From assembly GCF_024753565.1 (NCBI RefSeq), contig NZ_JANTPT010000001.1, positions 1,026,513 through 1,090,512 of the forward strand: a DNA stretch of 64,000 nucleotides, read 5' to 3'. This DNA is from Mechercharimyces sp. CAU 1602 (GTDB lineage: Bacteria > Bacillota > Bacilli > Thermoactinomycetales > JANTPT01). Numbering within the stretch: the first letter of the stretch is position 1; each line of letters opens with the position of its first letter. The notes under the pieces are model-generated. The model ran no database searches. It saw nothing but the letters and a program-made list of their open reading frames with translations, and was not told where the DNA came from. Of the stretch, positions 17,736-26,583 are shown piece after piece. The position numbers and the translations under genes are program-made.

Positions 17736-18632
17736 ATGGTAGATCGGCAAGTCAAATGGGTCCAGGTAGAGGGGCGTGCAATCAGGGTGAGTCATCCCAA
17801 TAAACCGATCTTCCCTGACGTAAACCTGAACAAATGGGAGTATCTGCTTCATCTTTTAAATCTTGCTCCTCATCTGCTCTCGTATACGAAAGCACGACTG
17901 CTTACGGTGATTCGTTACCCTCATGGGGTACCAGGAGAATCGTTTTATCAGAAAAATGCTCCCTCCTATCTACCCGACTGGATCCCTACTGTCGATCAAA
18001 ATGGCACTCGCTATATTCTCTTGCAAGATGCACCCAGTCTGATCTGGCTAGGAAATCAACTTTGTCTCGAATTTCACACGGGTTTTCACCTATACACAGA
18101 TAATCGACCGCAGGAGCTGGTTTTTGACCTCGATCCCAGTACAGAAGAGTGGAGTGATGTTCAAAGTGTGGCTTTACATATCTACGCCCTTCTCCAAGAA
18201 TTGCATCTTCATAGCGGTGTGAAAACCTCAGGTTCAAGAGGGCTTCAAATTGTTATTCCCTTGATTCCACGATATACATACCAACAGACACGGCAAGTGC
18301 TTTCTTTTATCGCGCGTTACATCTGTGAACGGTACCCGCTCCTAGCAACAATAGAACGGGCTAAAAAAAATCGCGGTGGACGCGTTTATATCGACTATGT
18401 GCAACATGGACAGGGAAAATCGCTCATCAGTGCTTATTCACCACGGGCACGGTCAGAAGCGACGATTTCGATGCCGCTCACCTGGGAGGAAGTACGAGCG
18501 GGAAGAAGACCAAACGAATTTACTTTGATGTCTTTGGCGAGGTGGTTAGAAAAACGACCTGACCCACTCGCTCCGTTGTACGAAGATACGAACAGGCAAT
18601 CCATTGATTCCATTCTCCGTTTTCTAAAGTGA
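17736..18632 (+). CDS. Stand-alone LigD-type polymerase/primase
   Basis: 298-residue archaeo-eukaryotic primase-type polymerase used to fill ends in NHEJ. VSHPNKPIFP at 18-27 is the typical start. The metal-binding pair is D131 and D133 in FDLDP, and a later Asp lies in YIDYVQH. At the triphosphate site the usual TSG-x2-GLH is TSGSRGLQ: Gln (Q171) in place of the His seen in the Pseudomonas enzyme. ATG follows AAGGAGAG. Together with Ku and the separate ligase this makes a split LigD. Confidence 0.88.
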   Translation: MVDRQVKWVQVEGRAIRVSHPNKPIFPDVNLNKWEYLLHLLNLAPHLLSYTKARLLTVIRYPHGVPGESFYQKNAPSYLPDWIPTVDQNGTRYILLQDAPSLIWLGNQLCLEFHTGFHLYTDNRPQELVFDLDPSTEEWSDVQSVALHIYALLQELHLHSGVKTSGSRGLQIVIPLIPRYTYQQTRQVLSFIARYICERYPLLATIERAKKNRGGRVYIDYVQHGQGKSLISAYSPRARSEATISMPLTWEEVRAGRRPNEFTLMSLARWLEKRPDPLAPLYEDTNRQSIDSILRFLK

Positions 18633-18720
18633 TAGGAGTAGCATAAGTTGTGCTTGCGAGTAGATAGGGAATGCGGTATGGTGAACAAAGATTACATAGC
18701 GCATTGGGGGTAGTTCTTAT

Positions 18721-20013
18721 ATGAAGCGTTTATATACAAATGGATTGATTATCACGATGGCCGATCAAGAAGGGCCACGTTATACCAGGGGGAGTATCGG
18801 AGTTGAAGATCATACGATCTCTTATATTGGTACTGACGCCATCGCCAGCGAATACGACGAAGTGATCGACCTACGTGGAAAAGCAGTGTTGCCTGGCCTC
18901 ATTAATACGCATAACCATGCTGCCATGACGCTCTTACGCGGCTATGCTGACGATTTGCCTCTGCAAACGTGGCTGGAAGAAAAAATGTGGCCAATCGAGG
19001 CGCGCTTTCAAGCAGAGCAAGTCCGCAAAGGGACTGCACTTGCACTCGTGGAGATGATTAAAGGAGGCACAACCTGCTTTGCCGATATGTATGATCACAT
19101 GGATCAAGTTGCTGAAATGGTAGAAATTTCAGGAATGCGCGCGGTGTTGTGTCGCGGAGTAATTGGGTTGGGATCTGAACAAGAACGAGCGGATAAATTA
19201 GCCGAAGCGGTTTCCTTTGCTCGTCAATGGCACATGCAAGCAAACGGACGCATAACAACCATGATGTCGCCGCATTCCCCCTACACATGCCCTCCTGCTT
19301 ATATCGAACAGATTGTGGAACGAGCGATCGCACTACAAATACCCATTCATACTCATATGTCAGAAACGGCGCGGGAAGTGGAACAAAACATAGAACTTTA
19401 TGGAAAGCGTCCAGTAGAGCATCTGCTTTCACTCGGGCTGTTTACGATCCCTACTTTGGTAGCGCACGCTGTTCATCTAACAACAGAGGAAATCAAAATG
19501 CTGGCCGACTACGATGTGAAAATTGCCCACAATCCTGGGAGCAATCTAAAATTAGGAAGTGGGATTGCTCCTATTCCTCAAATGCTAGCAGCAGGATTAC
19601 GGCCTTCATTAGCTACCGATGGAGCGGCTAGCAACAACAATTTAGATTTATTAGAAGAAATTCGTTTAGCGGCACTGATTCACAAAGGTGTAAATCAAAA
19701 CCCAGAAGCGGTACCTGCCTATACGGCTCTAAGTATGGGAACGTCTTACGGGGCAGAAGCACTTTTTCTCGATCAGTATATCGGCACATTGGAAGTAGGT
19801 AAAAAGGCTGATTTTATCACCGTTGCGACGACAGGGGCTCATATGCACCCTATGCACGACCTCATTTCTCATCTGGTGTACTCTGCTTCACGCGACGATG
19901 TTCAAGATATGGTGGTTGATGGCAAGATTATTATGCGCGATCGCGCGTGTCTTACCCTCGATGAAGAGAAGATTACGTATGAAGCTGCCCGTGCCTTTGC
20001 GGCGATTCAATAA
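18721..20013 (+). CDS. mtaD: 5-methylthioadenosine/S-adenosylhomocysteine deaminase
   Basis: Amidohydrolase of the MtaD/SsnA/ATZ branch. The metal motif NTHNHAAM is near residue 61, further His ligands occur in HTHMSE and HAVH, and the Asp in TDGAASNNNLDL follows. Length 430 is normal. Expected to deaminate adenosine thioethers such as methylthioadenosine or S-adenosylhomocysteine; exact preference cannot be read from sequence. Single gene with its own likely terminator. Confidence 0.85.
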   Translation: MKRLYTNGLIITMADQEGPRYTRGSIGVEDHTISYIGTDAIASEYDEVIDLRGKAVLPGLINTHNHAAMTLLRGYADDLPLQTWLEEKMWPIEARFQAEQVRKGTALALVEMIKGGTTCFADMYDHMDQVAEMVEISGMRAVLCRGVIGLGSEQERADKLAEAVSFARQWHMQANGRITTMMSPHSPYTCPPAYIEQIVERAIALQIPIHTHMSETAREVEQNIELYGKRPVEHLLSLGLFTIPTLVAHAVHLTTEEIKMLADYDVKIAHNPGSNLKLGSGIAPIPQMLAAGLRPSLATDGAASNNNLDLLEEIRLAALIHKGVNQNPEAVPAYTALSMGTSYGAEALFLDQYIGTLEVGKKADFITVATTGAHMHPMHDLISHLVYSASRDDVQDMVVDGKIIMRDRACLTLDEEKITYEAARAFAAIQ

Positions 20014-20035
20014 TAAGAATGAGACATAAAAAAAA

Positions 20036-20060
20036 GACCTGCCTTGGGGAGGACAGGTAA
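20036..20060 (+). terminator. Weak hairpin after mtaD
   Basis: ACCTG pairs with CAGGT around a ten-base GC-rich loop and is preceded by a run of A. It is a modest terminator candidate. Confidence 0.4.
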
Positions 20061-20111
20061 ATATTTGTGTGAGGTATAGACAGGAAGAATATTAGTCAAA
20101 CTAACTTTAGC

Positions 20112-20309
20112 TTAAACTTTCATGTCGATCTCCAGTTGATACCGAAGGGTGGGCTTCTCCGTTGTGTTCCCCATGCACCACGTCTGTGCACACATAGCTG
20201 GAGAGGTCCACATTTCCATGTGTAAAAAAGGCTCAATTGGCTTCAAATCTTCAGCGGATAGGTGATTGCTCAACTCTGCGCCCACCCATCCCGAAAGGGG
20301 AGCCGTCAC
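20112..20309 (-). CDS. Small hypothetical protein
   Basis: 65 residues with two cysteines close together (MCAQTWC) and no membrane helix. A GTG start at 20309 is preceded at seven bases by a strong GAGGAGG site, which argues that it is translated. It lies downstream of and in the same direction as the PepSY protein. No family recognised. Confidence 0.45.
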   Translation of the reverse strand: MTAPLSGWVGAELSNHLSAEDLKPIEPFLHMEMWTSPAMCAQTWCMGNTTEKPTLRYQLEIDMKV

Positions 20310-20436
20310 GTGCTCACCTCCTCTTGCCTGTGACTTTAGTATCACCTGGCTGCGGAGGGATATGTCTTACACATTTTGTGCAAATGAAAGAATTAAGGGA
20401 ATCCGTTTTGTGTGTGGGCATGGTTTTTCTTATGAT

Positions 20437-21801
20437 TTACGCACGTTTACCTTTCCAACGTACGATTAACCGAGTCACCAGATCAAGCAGAAGGATCACT
20501 ACTAAAGAAATTCCCACAAGCGGAAGGATCAACCCGAATATCAAGAGTATAATGAGCACGCCCCATTTCCAGCGACCCAAAGGTTTGGCAGGTGGTGCTC
20601 CAAATTTTCCGGCGGGTTTACGTTTCCACCACATCCATATCCCCGTAGCCACAATTCCGATCAATCCAAGGCATGTAATAAGAGCAATCACCTGATTAAT
20701 CACCCCGAAATAATGACCTTCATGCAGAGCAATTCCAATAGAGATGATTTTAGCAAGTGTTCCATAATCGGAAAATCTCAAATCGGCCAAAACCTTACCG
20801 CTGTATTGATCAATATGAAGTGTTGCCTGTCGTTCAGGTTGTTCTGGGAAAACGGAAACCGTATACACCCCTGTATCCTCTTGGGGCAGGGAAATACTAT
20901 ATCCTGCTTCGACGTCGCTCTTAGCCGCGATTTCAATCACTTGATCTACGCTTACTATGCGCTTTCCATCACCCGACTCAGGAACCGGCATCTCTTCTGC
21001 CGCCCATGCAACATTATCAGCCACATCTTTTGTAGGCAATGTCGACTGGGGCTGCTCCCACATTTCCTCAGGGTAGCCACTATTGGTATAGGTAGCCACC
21101 TCGTTTATTTTTTCTCCCACTACCCCTGCCCAGGGTAGACCTGTAAGAATTAAGATAACAATCAAGAAGGATAGCCAAAATGCGGGGACAGCATGTAAAT
21201 CACGCAACCGTGTCCGTTTGTTTGTTCCCTTGCCTAAACGAGGCAGAAGGGTACCAAAAAGTGCTTTTTTCTGTCGCGGCCACCATAAGTATAAACCAGT
21301 TACCACCAAGATCAGTGCCCAGCTGGCGGCAAGTTCTACCAATCGATCCCCAAGGGTTCCAATCATCAATTCGCCATGAAGAGCGACGATTTGGTTCATG
21401 AATCGATCATCTTCTGTCAACGAACCCACGATCTCACCTCGATAGGGATCAACAAAGAGCGTGGTCATCTCACCCTCTACCATCAATTTTGCTTGTGCTG
21501 TCCGTTCCGGTTCTAAACTGGGGGTAAAATGTAAGACATCCATATCTGAATACTCTTTTTTTATCTGTTGCAGTAACTGCTCGGCAGATTGTTTTTCTGC
21601 TCGATCTGTAGCCGATACTTGATAGAGGTCTTTATACATCACTTCCTCAATTTGAGGCTTAAATAGGTAGATGGCTCCAGTAATAGCTAGCAAAATCAAT
21701 ATAGGGGAAAAGATGAGCCCTGCATAAAAATGCCAGCGCCAGATGGAAGCATATAAGGTGTGTTGCTTCTTGGTAGGCTGTTCAATGTGCTGTTTTTTCA
21801 T
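20437..21801 (-). CDS. PepSY-associated membrane protein (PiuB type)
   Basis: A cytoplasmic start, helix 1 at about 20-45, a large external region with PepSY units (for example the segment around DQVIEIAAKSDVEAGYSI), and further helices near residues 150-180, 210-235 and at the C-terminus. Proteins of this type often accompany siderophore or haem uptake and reduction, but no iron gene is adjacent. ATG at 21801 is preferred because AAAGGAG lies 11 bases upstream. 454 residues. Confidence 0.8.
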   Translation of the reverse strand: MKKQHIEQPTKKQHTLYASIWRWHFYAGLIFSPILILLAITGAIYLFKPQIEEVMYKDLYQVSATDRAEKQSAEQLLQQIKKEYSDMDVLHFTPSLEPERTAQAKLMVEGEMTTLFVDPYRGEIVGSLTEDDRFMNQIVALHGELMIGTLGDRLVELAASWALILVVTGLYLWWPRQKKALFGTLLPRLGKGTNKRTRLRDLHAVPAFWLSFLIVILILTGLPWAGVVGEKINEVATYTNSGYPEEMWEQPQSTLPTKDVADNVAWAAEEMPVPESGDGKRIVSVDQVIEIAAKSDVEAGYSISLPQEDTGVYTVSVFPEQPERQATLHIDQYSGKVLADLRFSDYGTLAKIISIGIALHEGHYFGVINQVIALITCLGLIGIVATGIWMWWKRKPAGKFGAPPAKPLGRWKWGVLIILLIFGLILPLVGISLVVILLLDLVTRLIVRWKGKRA

Positions 21802-21934
21802 CGTCGATAAAGCTCCTTTGTACATCGTTCGACTTTAAGTATATAAAAGGTGAACGGAGGTGCCATGACTCGAAAGGGCTATATATCATGACGAAAACTT
21901 GAACAACTTGGGATCTCTCCTTTCATTCGTCGCA

Positions 21935-21943
21935 TGGTACAAT
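21935..21943 (+). promoter_or_regulatory. Extended -10 promoter of the two-component system
   Basis: TGGTACAAT is an extended -10 element about 40-50 bases before the kinase start. A matching -35 is poor (TTCATT region), as is usual for extended -10 promoters. Confidence 0.45.
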
Positions 21944-21992
21944 AAAAAACGAATCTAAGAGATCATGCTCACATGCGATAGGAATGAACATA

Positions 21993-22829
21993 ATGAAAAT
22001 GACAGATAAACAAATGAAATGGTGGATTTTACTCAGTCCCACATTCGTAATTGGTTTGTGGGAATATATACGGCATCAATGGCTCCTTCCCTTTATATCA
22101 ATGGAAGTGGGGAATTGGCTGTCTGCAGGACTCGTTTTTCTGGTGACGATTACGTTATTGCGAAGGTTATTTCGACGTTATGAGCAATTACAGGAAAAGT
22201 TAAGAGTGGAACGAACACAAAAAGCGGTTTTGGAAGAGCGCCAACGCATGGCTAGGCAGCTTCATGATGGAATTGCCCAATCGCTCTTTTTGTGTGCTGT
22301 ACACGTAGAAGCCATAAAAGAACGTCATCCCGAGTTGACAGAGTGGGGGGAAATAGAAAACACCATGTCAAATCTACACAGCACTATCCGCAGCGCCATT
22401 ACAAACTTAAAAAACCCCTCTGACGAAGAACCATTAGAGGAGTGGGCACAGCGTTTACAGTTGTTAGTGGATGCATTTACTTTGGATACGGGTATTGCTG
22501 TGCACCTGCGGGCAGATGAGGACGAAGAAAAGACGTTGACTAGTAAAGAGAAGGTGGAGCTGCTGGCATGTTTACAAGAAGCTCTTACCAATATTCGTAA
22601 ACATGCTGCCGCTTCCGAGGTGAAAATCACTTTTAGAATGACTCCTACGGGATGGTCGCTTGATGTTACAGATAACGGAAAAGGATTTAGTGGAAATCCT
22701 TTTCGCCACCCCGATCATTTTGGCTTGGGGATGATGAATGAACGTGCCCTAGAATTGGGAGCAAAGCTCTCTTTTGTTTGCACTGGTGGAAAAACAACTC
22801 TACGCATTGCTAAGGAGGGGGGGAGATGA
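21993..22829 (+). CDS. NarL-family sensor histidine kinase
   Basis: Two membrane helices (about 10-25 and 42-58) with almost no external loop, a coiled linker, then HisKA_3 with the phospho-acceptor H91 in RQLHDGIAQS, and a HATPase domain with NIRKHAAA and DNGKGF. The near-absence of an external sensor domain suggests a membrane-located stimulus, as in LiaS/DesK-type kinases. The start at 21993 fits AGGA at nine bases. It overlaps the regulator gene by four bases. Confidence 0.88.
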   Translation: MKMTDKQMKWWILLSPTFVIGLWEYIRHQWLLPFISMEVGNWLSAGLVFLVTITLLRRLFRRYEQLQEKLRVERTQKAVLEERQRMARQLHDGIAQSLFLCAVHVEAIKERHPELTEWGEIENTMSNLHSTIRSAITNLKNPSDEEPLEEWAQRLQLLVDAFTLDTGIAVHLRADEDEEKTLTSKEKVELLACLQEALTNIRKHAAASEVKITFRMTPTGWSLDVTDNGKGFSGNPFRHPDHFGLGMMNERALELGAKLSFVCTGGKTTLRIAKEGGR

Positions 22830-23485
22830 CTCCATATCGAGTAGTGATTGGAGATGATCATGAGCATGCACGTCAAGCAATGCGCTTAATTTTAGCGCGC
22901 GATTCTTCCTTTCTCATTGTGGCGGAGGCGTGTGATGGAGAAGAAGTGATACGACAAGTAGAGCAAGAGCAGCCCGACTTGGTTTTAATGGATATTAATA
23001 TGCCATACTGCAATGGACTACAGGCGACACGGCTTATAAAAGAGAGATATCCCAGTACTAAGATTGTGATGGTAACCGTTTCTGACGATGCAGCCCATCT
23101 GTTTGAAGCGATAAAACATGGGGCTCAAGGGTACTTACTTAAAAACTTACAACCGCAATTATGGCTGGACTACCTGCACTCCCTCTTAGGGAATGAAGCG
23201 CCGGTGCCACAACCTATCGCGCGACGGGTGTTACATGAATTTACGAAAGAAGATAAACAGGATTCCAATGAAGTTCTCACATCACTTACTCCTCGTGAAC
23301 AAGAGATTTTAACTTGGGTAGCTAAAGGATGGAGCAATAAAGCGTTGGCGGATCAACTAGGTATTTCTGAGCATACGGTTAAAAACCACCTTAAAAATAT
23401 TATGCAGAAGTTGCAGGTGAAGAATCGGGTTGAACTAACGCACTATGTATATGGAAAATCGGATTTTAAGGAAAGAGAGGTATAA
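22826..23485 (+). CDS. NarL/FixJ-family response regulator
   Basis: Receiver domain with phosphorylated D56 (LVLMDINMP) and a conserved Lys in YLLKNL, followed by a LuxR-type helix-turn-helix (LTPREQEILTWVAKG at about 152 onward). ATGA overlap with the kinase shows translational coupling. Targets are unknown; the lipoprotein 64 bases downstream is the nearest candidate. Confidence 0.93.
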   Translation: MTPYRVVIGDDHEHARQAMRLILARDSSFLIVAEACDGEEVIRQVEQEQPDLVLMDINMPYCNGLQATRLIKERYPSTKIVMVTVSDDAAHLFEAIKHGAQGYLLKNLQPQLWLDYLHSLLGNEAPVPQPIARRVLHEFTKEDKQDSNEVLTSLTPREQEILTWVAKGWSNKALADQLGISEHTVKNHLKNIMQKLQVKNRVELTHYVYGKSDFKEREV

Positions 23486-23549
23486 TACTGTCTTCAGGAT
23501 CGTATGTATAGAAATATTATCCGCACTTTATCTCTAAGGAGAGTGAAGG

Positions 23550-24266
23550 ATGCGCACACTCCTCATCTTAGTTTCAAGTAGTTTTCTCCTGTCAGCGTGT
23601 GGATCAGTGGGATATGAAGCTGGACCTGTTACGGAGAGCGTACAAGCTGTCTCTACACAGAAGAAGAGTGGATCTAGTGAGCAGGAACAAGCACAAGCGA
23701 AACAAAGAGAAAAACGTCCAACATTATCAGAAGAAGTATTCTCTCTCGTAGAAAAACACCGTCACCAATCTGAATACGCTTTTCGTCTCCTACTTGATGA
23801 GTCCACACCATATGAGTTGAATGGAAAACAGAGTGGCGACGACTGGGAACTACATGATAAGCGTAAGAAGTTAGAAATTAAAAAGAAAGGAGACCAGATT
23901 GAACTTGCTAGTAACGGGAAAAAGGAAACATTGGCTCCTGAGCAGTTTGGTCTGATTTCCCCTGATGATCACCTCGAGCTGTTAACCTCGGCTATGGGCA
24001 ATGTAATCCAATTACCACAAAAAAAGTGGGGAGGGGAGTTATTCTCCTCTGTCCGGGTCGATCTTGATCCCAAAACAGTTGAAAATAAACTGATGGAGCG
24101 TTTAGGTTCTGGATTTCAAGATCCCGCGGCAGCCAAAAGGGCCAGTGAGTTAACAGAAGTTGTGTATGAACTTTGGTACGATCGTAAAACAGGAGCTCTC
24201 ATTCAACTACGCATTCAAATAGGGGAGCAGAGTGAGGATATGGTATATCTGTTCCCTCAAGAGTAA
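23550..24266 (+). CDS. Lipoprotein of unknown function
   Basis: Lipobox LLSAC at residues 13-17 gives a lipid-modified Cys17 on the outer face of the membrane. The rest is hydrophilic, with a Gln/Lys/Glu-rich linker (about 35-65) and an alpha/beta domain of about 165 residues. It sits directly behind the two-component system and before a strong terminator, so it may be a third member of that operon. Confidence 0.65.
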   Translation: MRTLLILVSSSFLLSACGSVGYEAGPVTESVQAVSTQKKSGSSEQEQAQAKQREKRPTLSEEVFSLVEKHRHQSEYAFRLLLDESTPYELNGKQSGDDWELHDKRKKLEIKKKGDQIELASNGKKETLAPEQFGLISPDDHLELLTSAMGNVIQLPQKKWGGELFSSVRVDLDPKTVENKLMERLGSGFQDPAAAKRASELTEVVYELWYDRKTGALIQLRIQIGEQSEDMVYLFPQE

Positions 24267-24315
24267 AAGAAGCGCACCCACTCAGCGATGTACTGAGTGG
24301 GTGCGCTTCTTTCCC
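24267..24315 (+). terminator. Strong terminator after the lipoprotein
   Basis: A 19-base stem, 24267-24285 with 24293-24311, GC-rich in the middle and followed by TTTC. Confidence 0.88.
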
Positions 24316-24405
24316 ATTAATTCCTTTCTCTTATGATATATATCCTGTGATATACTCGTAGTATTGATTATTATTCTGATTTAAGTAGAAAGGGGGCGTG
24401 ACCAG

Positions 24406-24930
24406 ATGAAAGTAAGAGCCGTCCAGGCGACAACGGCACTGGTTGTCACGCTCATTTTATTATTTGGTGGTTATTTTGCATTCCAATGGTTGAAAGTAGA
24501 AAAACCATTGCAAGCATATATACAGACACATTCGGAGTTAACCATAGTGGATCAAGCCATCTCTCCCAATCACATCGAGCTTTCTCTTAAGGCTTCTCCC
24601 TCCTTTGATGCAACATCATATCGAGCACTGTATCAACAGATGGAAGAGATCGGTGGCCATCGTGAGATTACGATCCGCTTTGTAGATAATGAAAATTCTT
24701 CTTTGCAGAGCGCATGGGAGCAGATCAGCTTTTTGATGTATGAATATATTTCATTGGAGCAGTATGGTGAAATTCCTCCCGCTGTTGAACGGATTTCTAC
24801 TCTCCACGGAGTGGAGGGTGAAGTCGTAATGGATGAAAAGGCTATCTATCTGCTTTTGCAGTTGGAAGAAGAGGTAGCTTTTTATCGACTTCCGCTCCTT
24901 AAGTCGGTAACCGGGGGTGAGCAGGAATGA
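24406..24930 (+). CDS. Membrane-anchored partner protein upstream of the FtsH-like gene
   Basis: 174 residues with one N-terminal helix (about 8-30) and an external alpha/beta domain. The family is not recognised. It overlaps the FtsH-like gene by four bases (ATGA), implying coupled production; a role as adaptor or sensor for that protease is inferred from this coupling only. Confidence 0.6.
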   Translation: MKVRAVQATTALVVTLILLFGGYFAFQWLKVEKPLQAYIQTHSELTIVDQAISPNHIELSLKASPSFDATSYRALYQQMEEIGGHREITIRFVDNENSSLQSAWEQISFLMYEYISLEQYGEIPPAVERISTLHGVEGEVVMDEKAIYLLLQLEEEVAFYRLPLLKSVTGGEQE

Positions 24931-26423
24931 AGATGATGGGCTGGATAGTAGGTGCTGTTGCTGCTACTTTTCTATTCCTCGGATATCTGGGGGTTCCTTT
25001 ATTGCCCTTGGTTGTGCTTACTCTTATTATTGCAGCTGTTACCTTTTTTTCCTCCACTAGCGGTGGCCGATTAGGGGTAGGCAAAAAAGAGACCATTCAA
25101 ACGAATGAGTCTGTCCCCAATCTAACTTTTGATGAGATTGGGGGACAAAAACGGGCGAAAAACGAATTGATCGAAGCCCTTGACTTTTTAATTCATCGTG
25201 ACCATATCGATGCGTATGGGATTCGTCCCCTCAAAGGTATCTTGCTGTCTGGACCTCCGGGAACAGGAAAAACGTTGATGGCAAAGGCAGCGGCTCATTA
25301 TACCGATTCTGTTTTTGTTTCTACTGCAGGTAGCGCTTTTATCGAGATGTATGTAGGTGTAGGAGCAAAACGAATACGCAAATTATTTACTGAAGCAAGA
25401 GAGATGGCACGGAAGAAGAAAAAGAAGAATGCGATCATATTTATCGACGAAATCGATGTCATCGGTGGTCGCCGTGATGGTTCGCAGCATCGTGAATATG
25501 ATCAGACATTAAATCAGCTATTGACAGAGATGGATGGGTTATCTTCTGAACAAGATGTGCGGCTGTTGGTTGTAGCAGCAACCAACCGTAAGGATATGTT
25601 AGACAGTGCTTTATTGCGTCCAGGAAGATTTGATCGCCACATCACAGTAGATCTACCTGACAAAAAAGCGCGTACGCATATCCTACACCTTCATCTGCAC
25701 ACAAAACCTTTGTCCGCTGATGTAAAAATAGAGAAGATAGCAGAAGAAACCTTTGGTTTTTCAGGTGCACAGTTGGAAAGTGTTGCTAATGAAGCTGCGA
25801 TATACGCCCTCCGTGACGAAGAACGAGAGATTACACAGCATCATCTCTCTCTTGCCATTGATAAAGTCATGATGGGGGAAAAGACAGATCGAGAAGCGAC
25901 ACAAGAAGAGCGGGAACGTGTCGCAATTCATGAGATGGGACATGCCATTGTGGCAGAGTTTGTGCAACCAGAATCTGTAGCACAAGTAGCTCTATCTCCA
26001 CGCGGAGAGGCGCTCGGATATGTTCGCCATCACCCCGGAAGTGATCGTTATTTATATACGCGCGAACAAATTGAAGGGCAAATTATGATTTTACTAGCCG
26101 GGGCTGCGGCTGAACAAGTGGTGTTTGGAAATCGTAGCACAGGGGCGCGAAATGATTATGAACGTGCTAATCAGTCGGCCCAATTGTTGATTGAGAGCGG
26201 ATTATCCGAGTTAGGGATTATTAATCCAGACTGGATAGAAAAAAGTAGTTTGCAAGCGGAAGCAAGTCGAATATTGAGCTCATTAGAAGAGCGGACGATA
26301 CACCAGATCGAACAACACCGTCATGTGTTGGAGAGAGGGTTGTACCTCCTCTTAAAAGATGAAGTATTACAAGGGGATCATTTCCGCCAATTGTTAGCGC
26401 AAGCCGACGAGTGGGTTCGTTAA
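24927..26423 (+). CDS. Compact FtsH-like AAA+ membrane zinc protease
   Basis: 498 residues against about 640 for housekeeping FtsH. Two closely spaced helices at 5-45 have almost no external domain between them. AAA module: Walker A GPPGTGKT, pore motif MYVGVGA (Tyr replacing the usual Phe), Walker B IIFIDEID, and the second region of homology NRKDMLDSALLRPGRFDR. M41 protease: HEMGH with the third zinc ligand in GARNDYERA. All catalytic residues are present. The substrate is unknown; it is probably a specialised, perhaps sporulation-time, second FtsH. Confidence 0.85.
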   Translation: MKMMGWIVGAVAATFLFLGYLGVPLLPLVVLTLIIAAVTFFSSTSGGRLGVGKKETIQTNESVPNLTFDEIGGQKRAKNELIEALDFLIHRDHIDAYGIRPLKGILLSGPPGTGKTLMAKAAAHYTDSVFVSTAGSAFIEMYVGVGAKRIRKLFTEAREMARKKKKKNAIIFIDEIDVIGGRRDGSQHREYDQTLNQLLTEMDGLSSEQDVRLLVVAATNRKDMLDSALLRPGRFDRHITVDLPDKKARTHILHLHLHTKPLSADVKIEKIAEETFGFSGAQLESVANEAAIYALRDEEREITQHHLSLAIDKVMMGEKTDREATQEERERVAIHEMGHAIVAEFVQPESVAQVALSPRGEALGYVRHHPGSDRYLYTREQIEGQIMILLAGAAAEQVVFGNRSTGARNDYERANQSAQLLIESGLSELGIINPDWIEKSSLQAEASRILSSLEERTIHQIEQHRHVLERGLYLLLKDEVLQGDHFRQLLAQADEWVR

Positions 26424-26476
26424 GTATAAAAGAGCAAAGATGAGGGGGAGCTGCATCGATCTGATGACTCCTCCTC

Positions 26477-26505
26477 TTGATTTGTCTGTCTGGATACGTT
26501 TTAAT
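26477..26505 (+). promoter_or_regulatory. Sigma-A promoter of aspB
   Basis: TTGATT (26477-26482), a 17-base spacer, TTTAAT (26500-26505). It lies 79 bases before the aspB start. Confidence 0.55.
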
Positions 26506-26583
26506 AAAAACAGTCTGGTTGGAGCCTCATATACATAAAGAGAGTACAGACCGACCGTCAAGCACAAGGAGAGTGGACGATAG

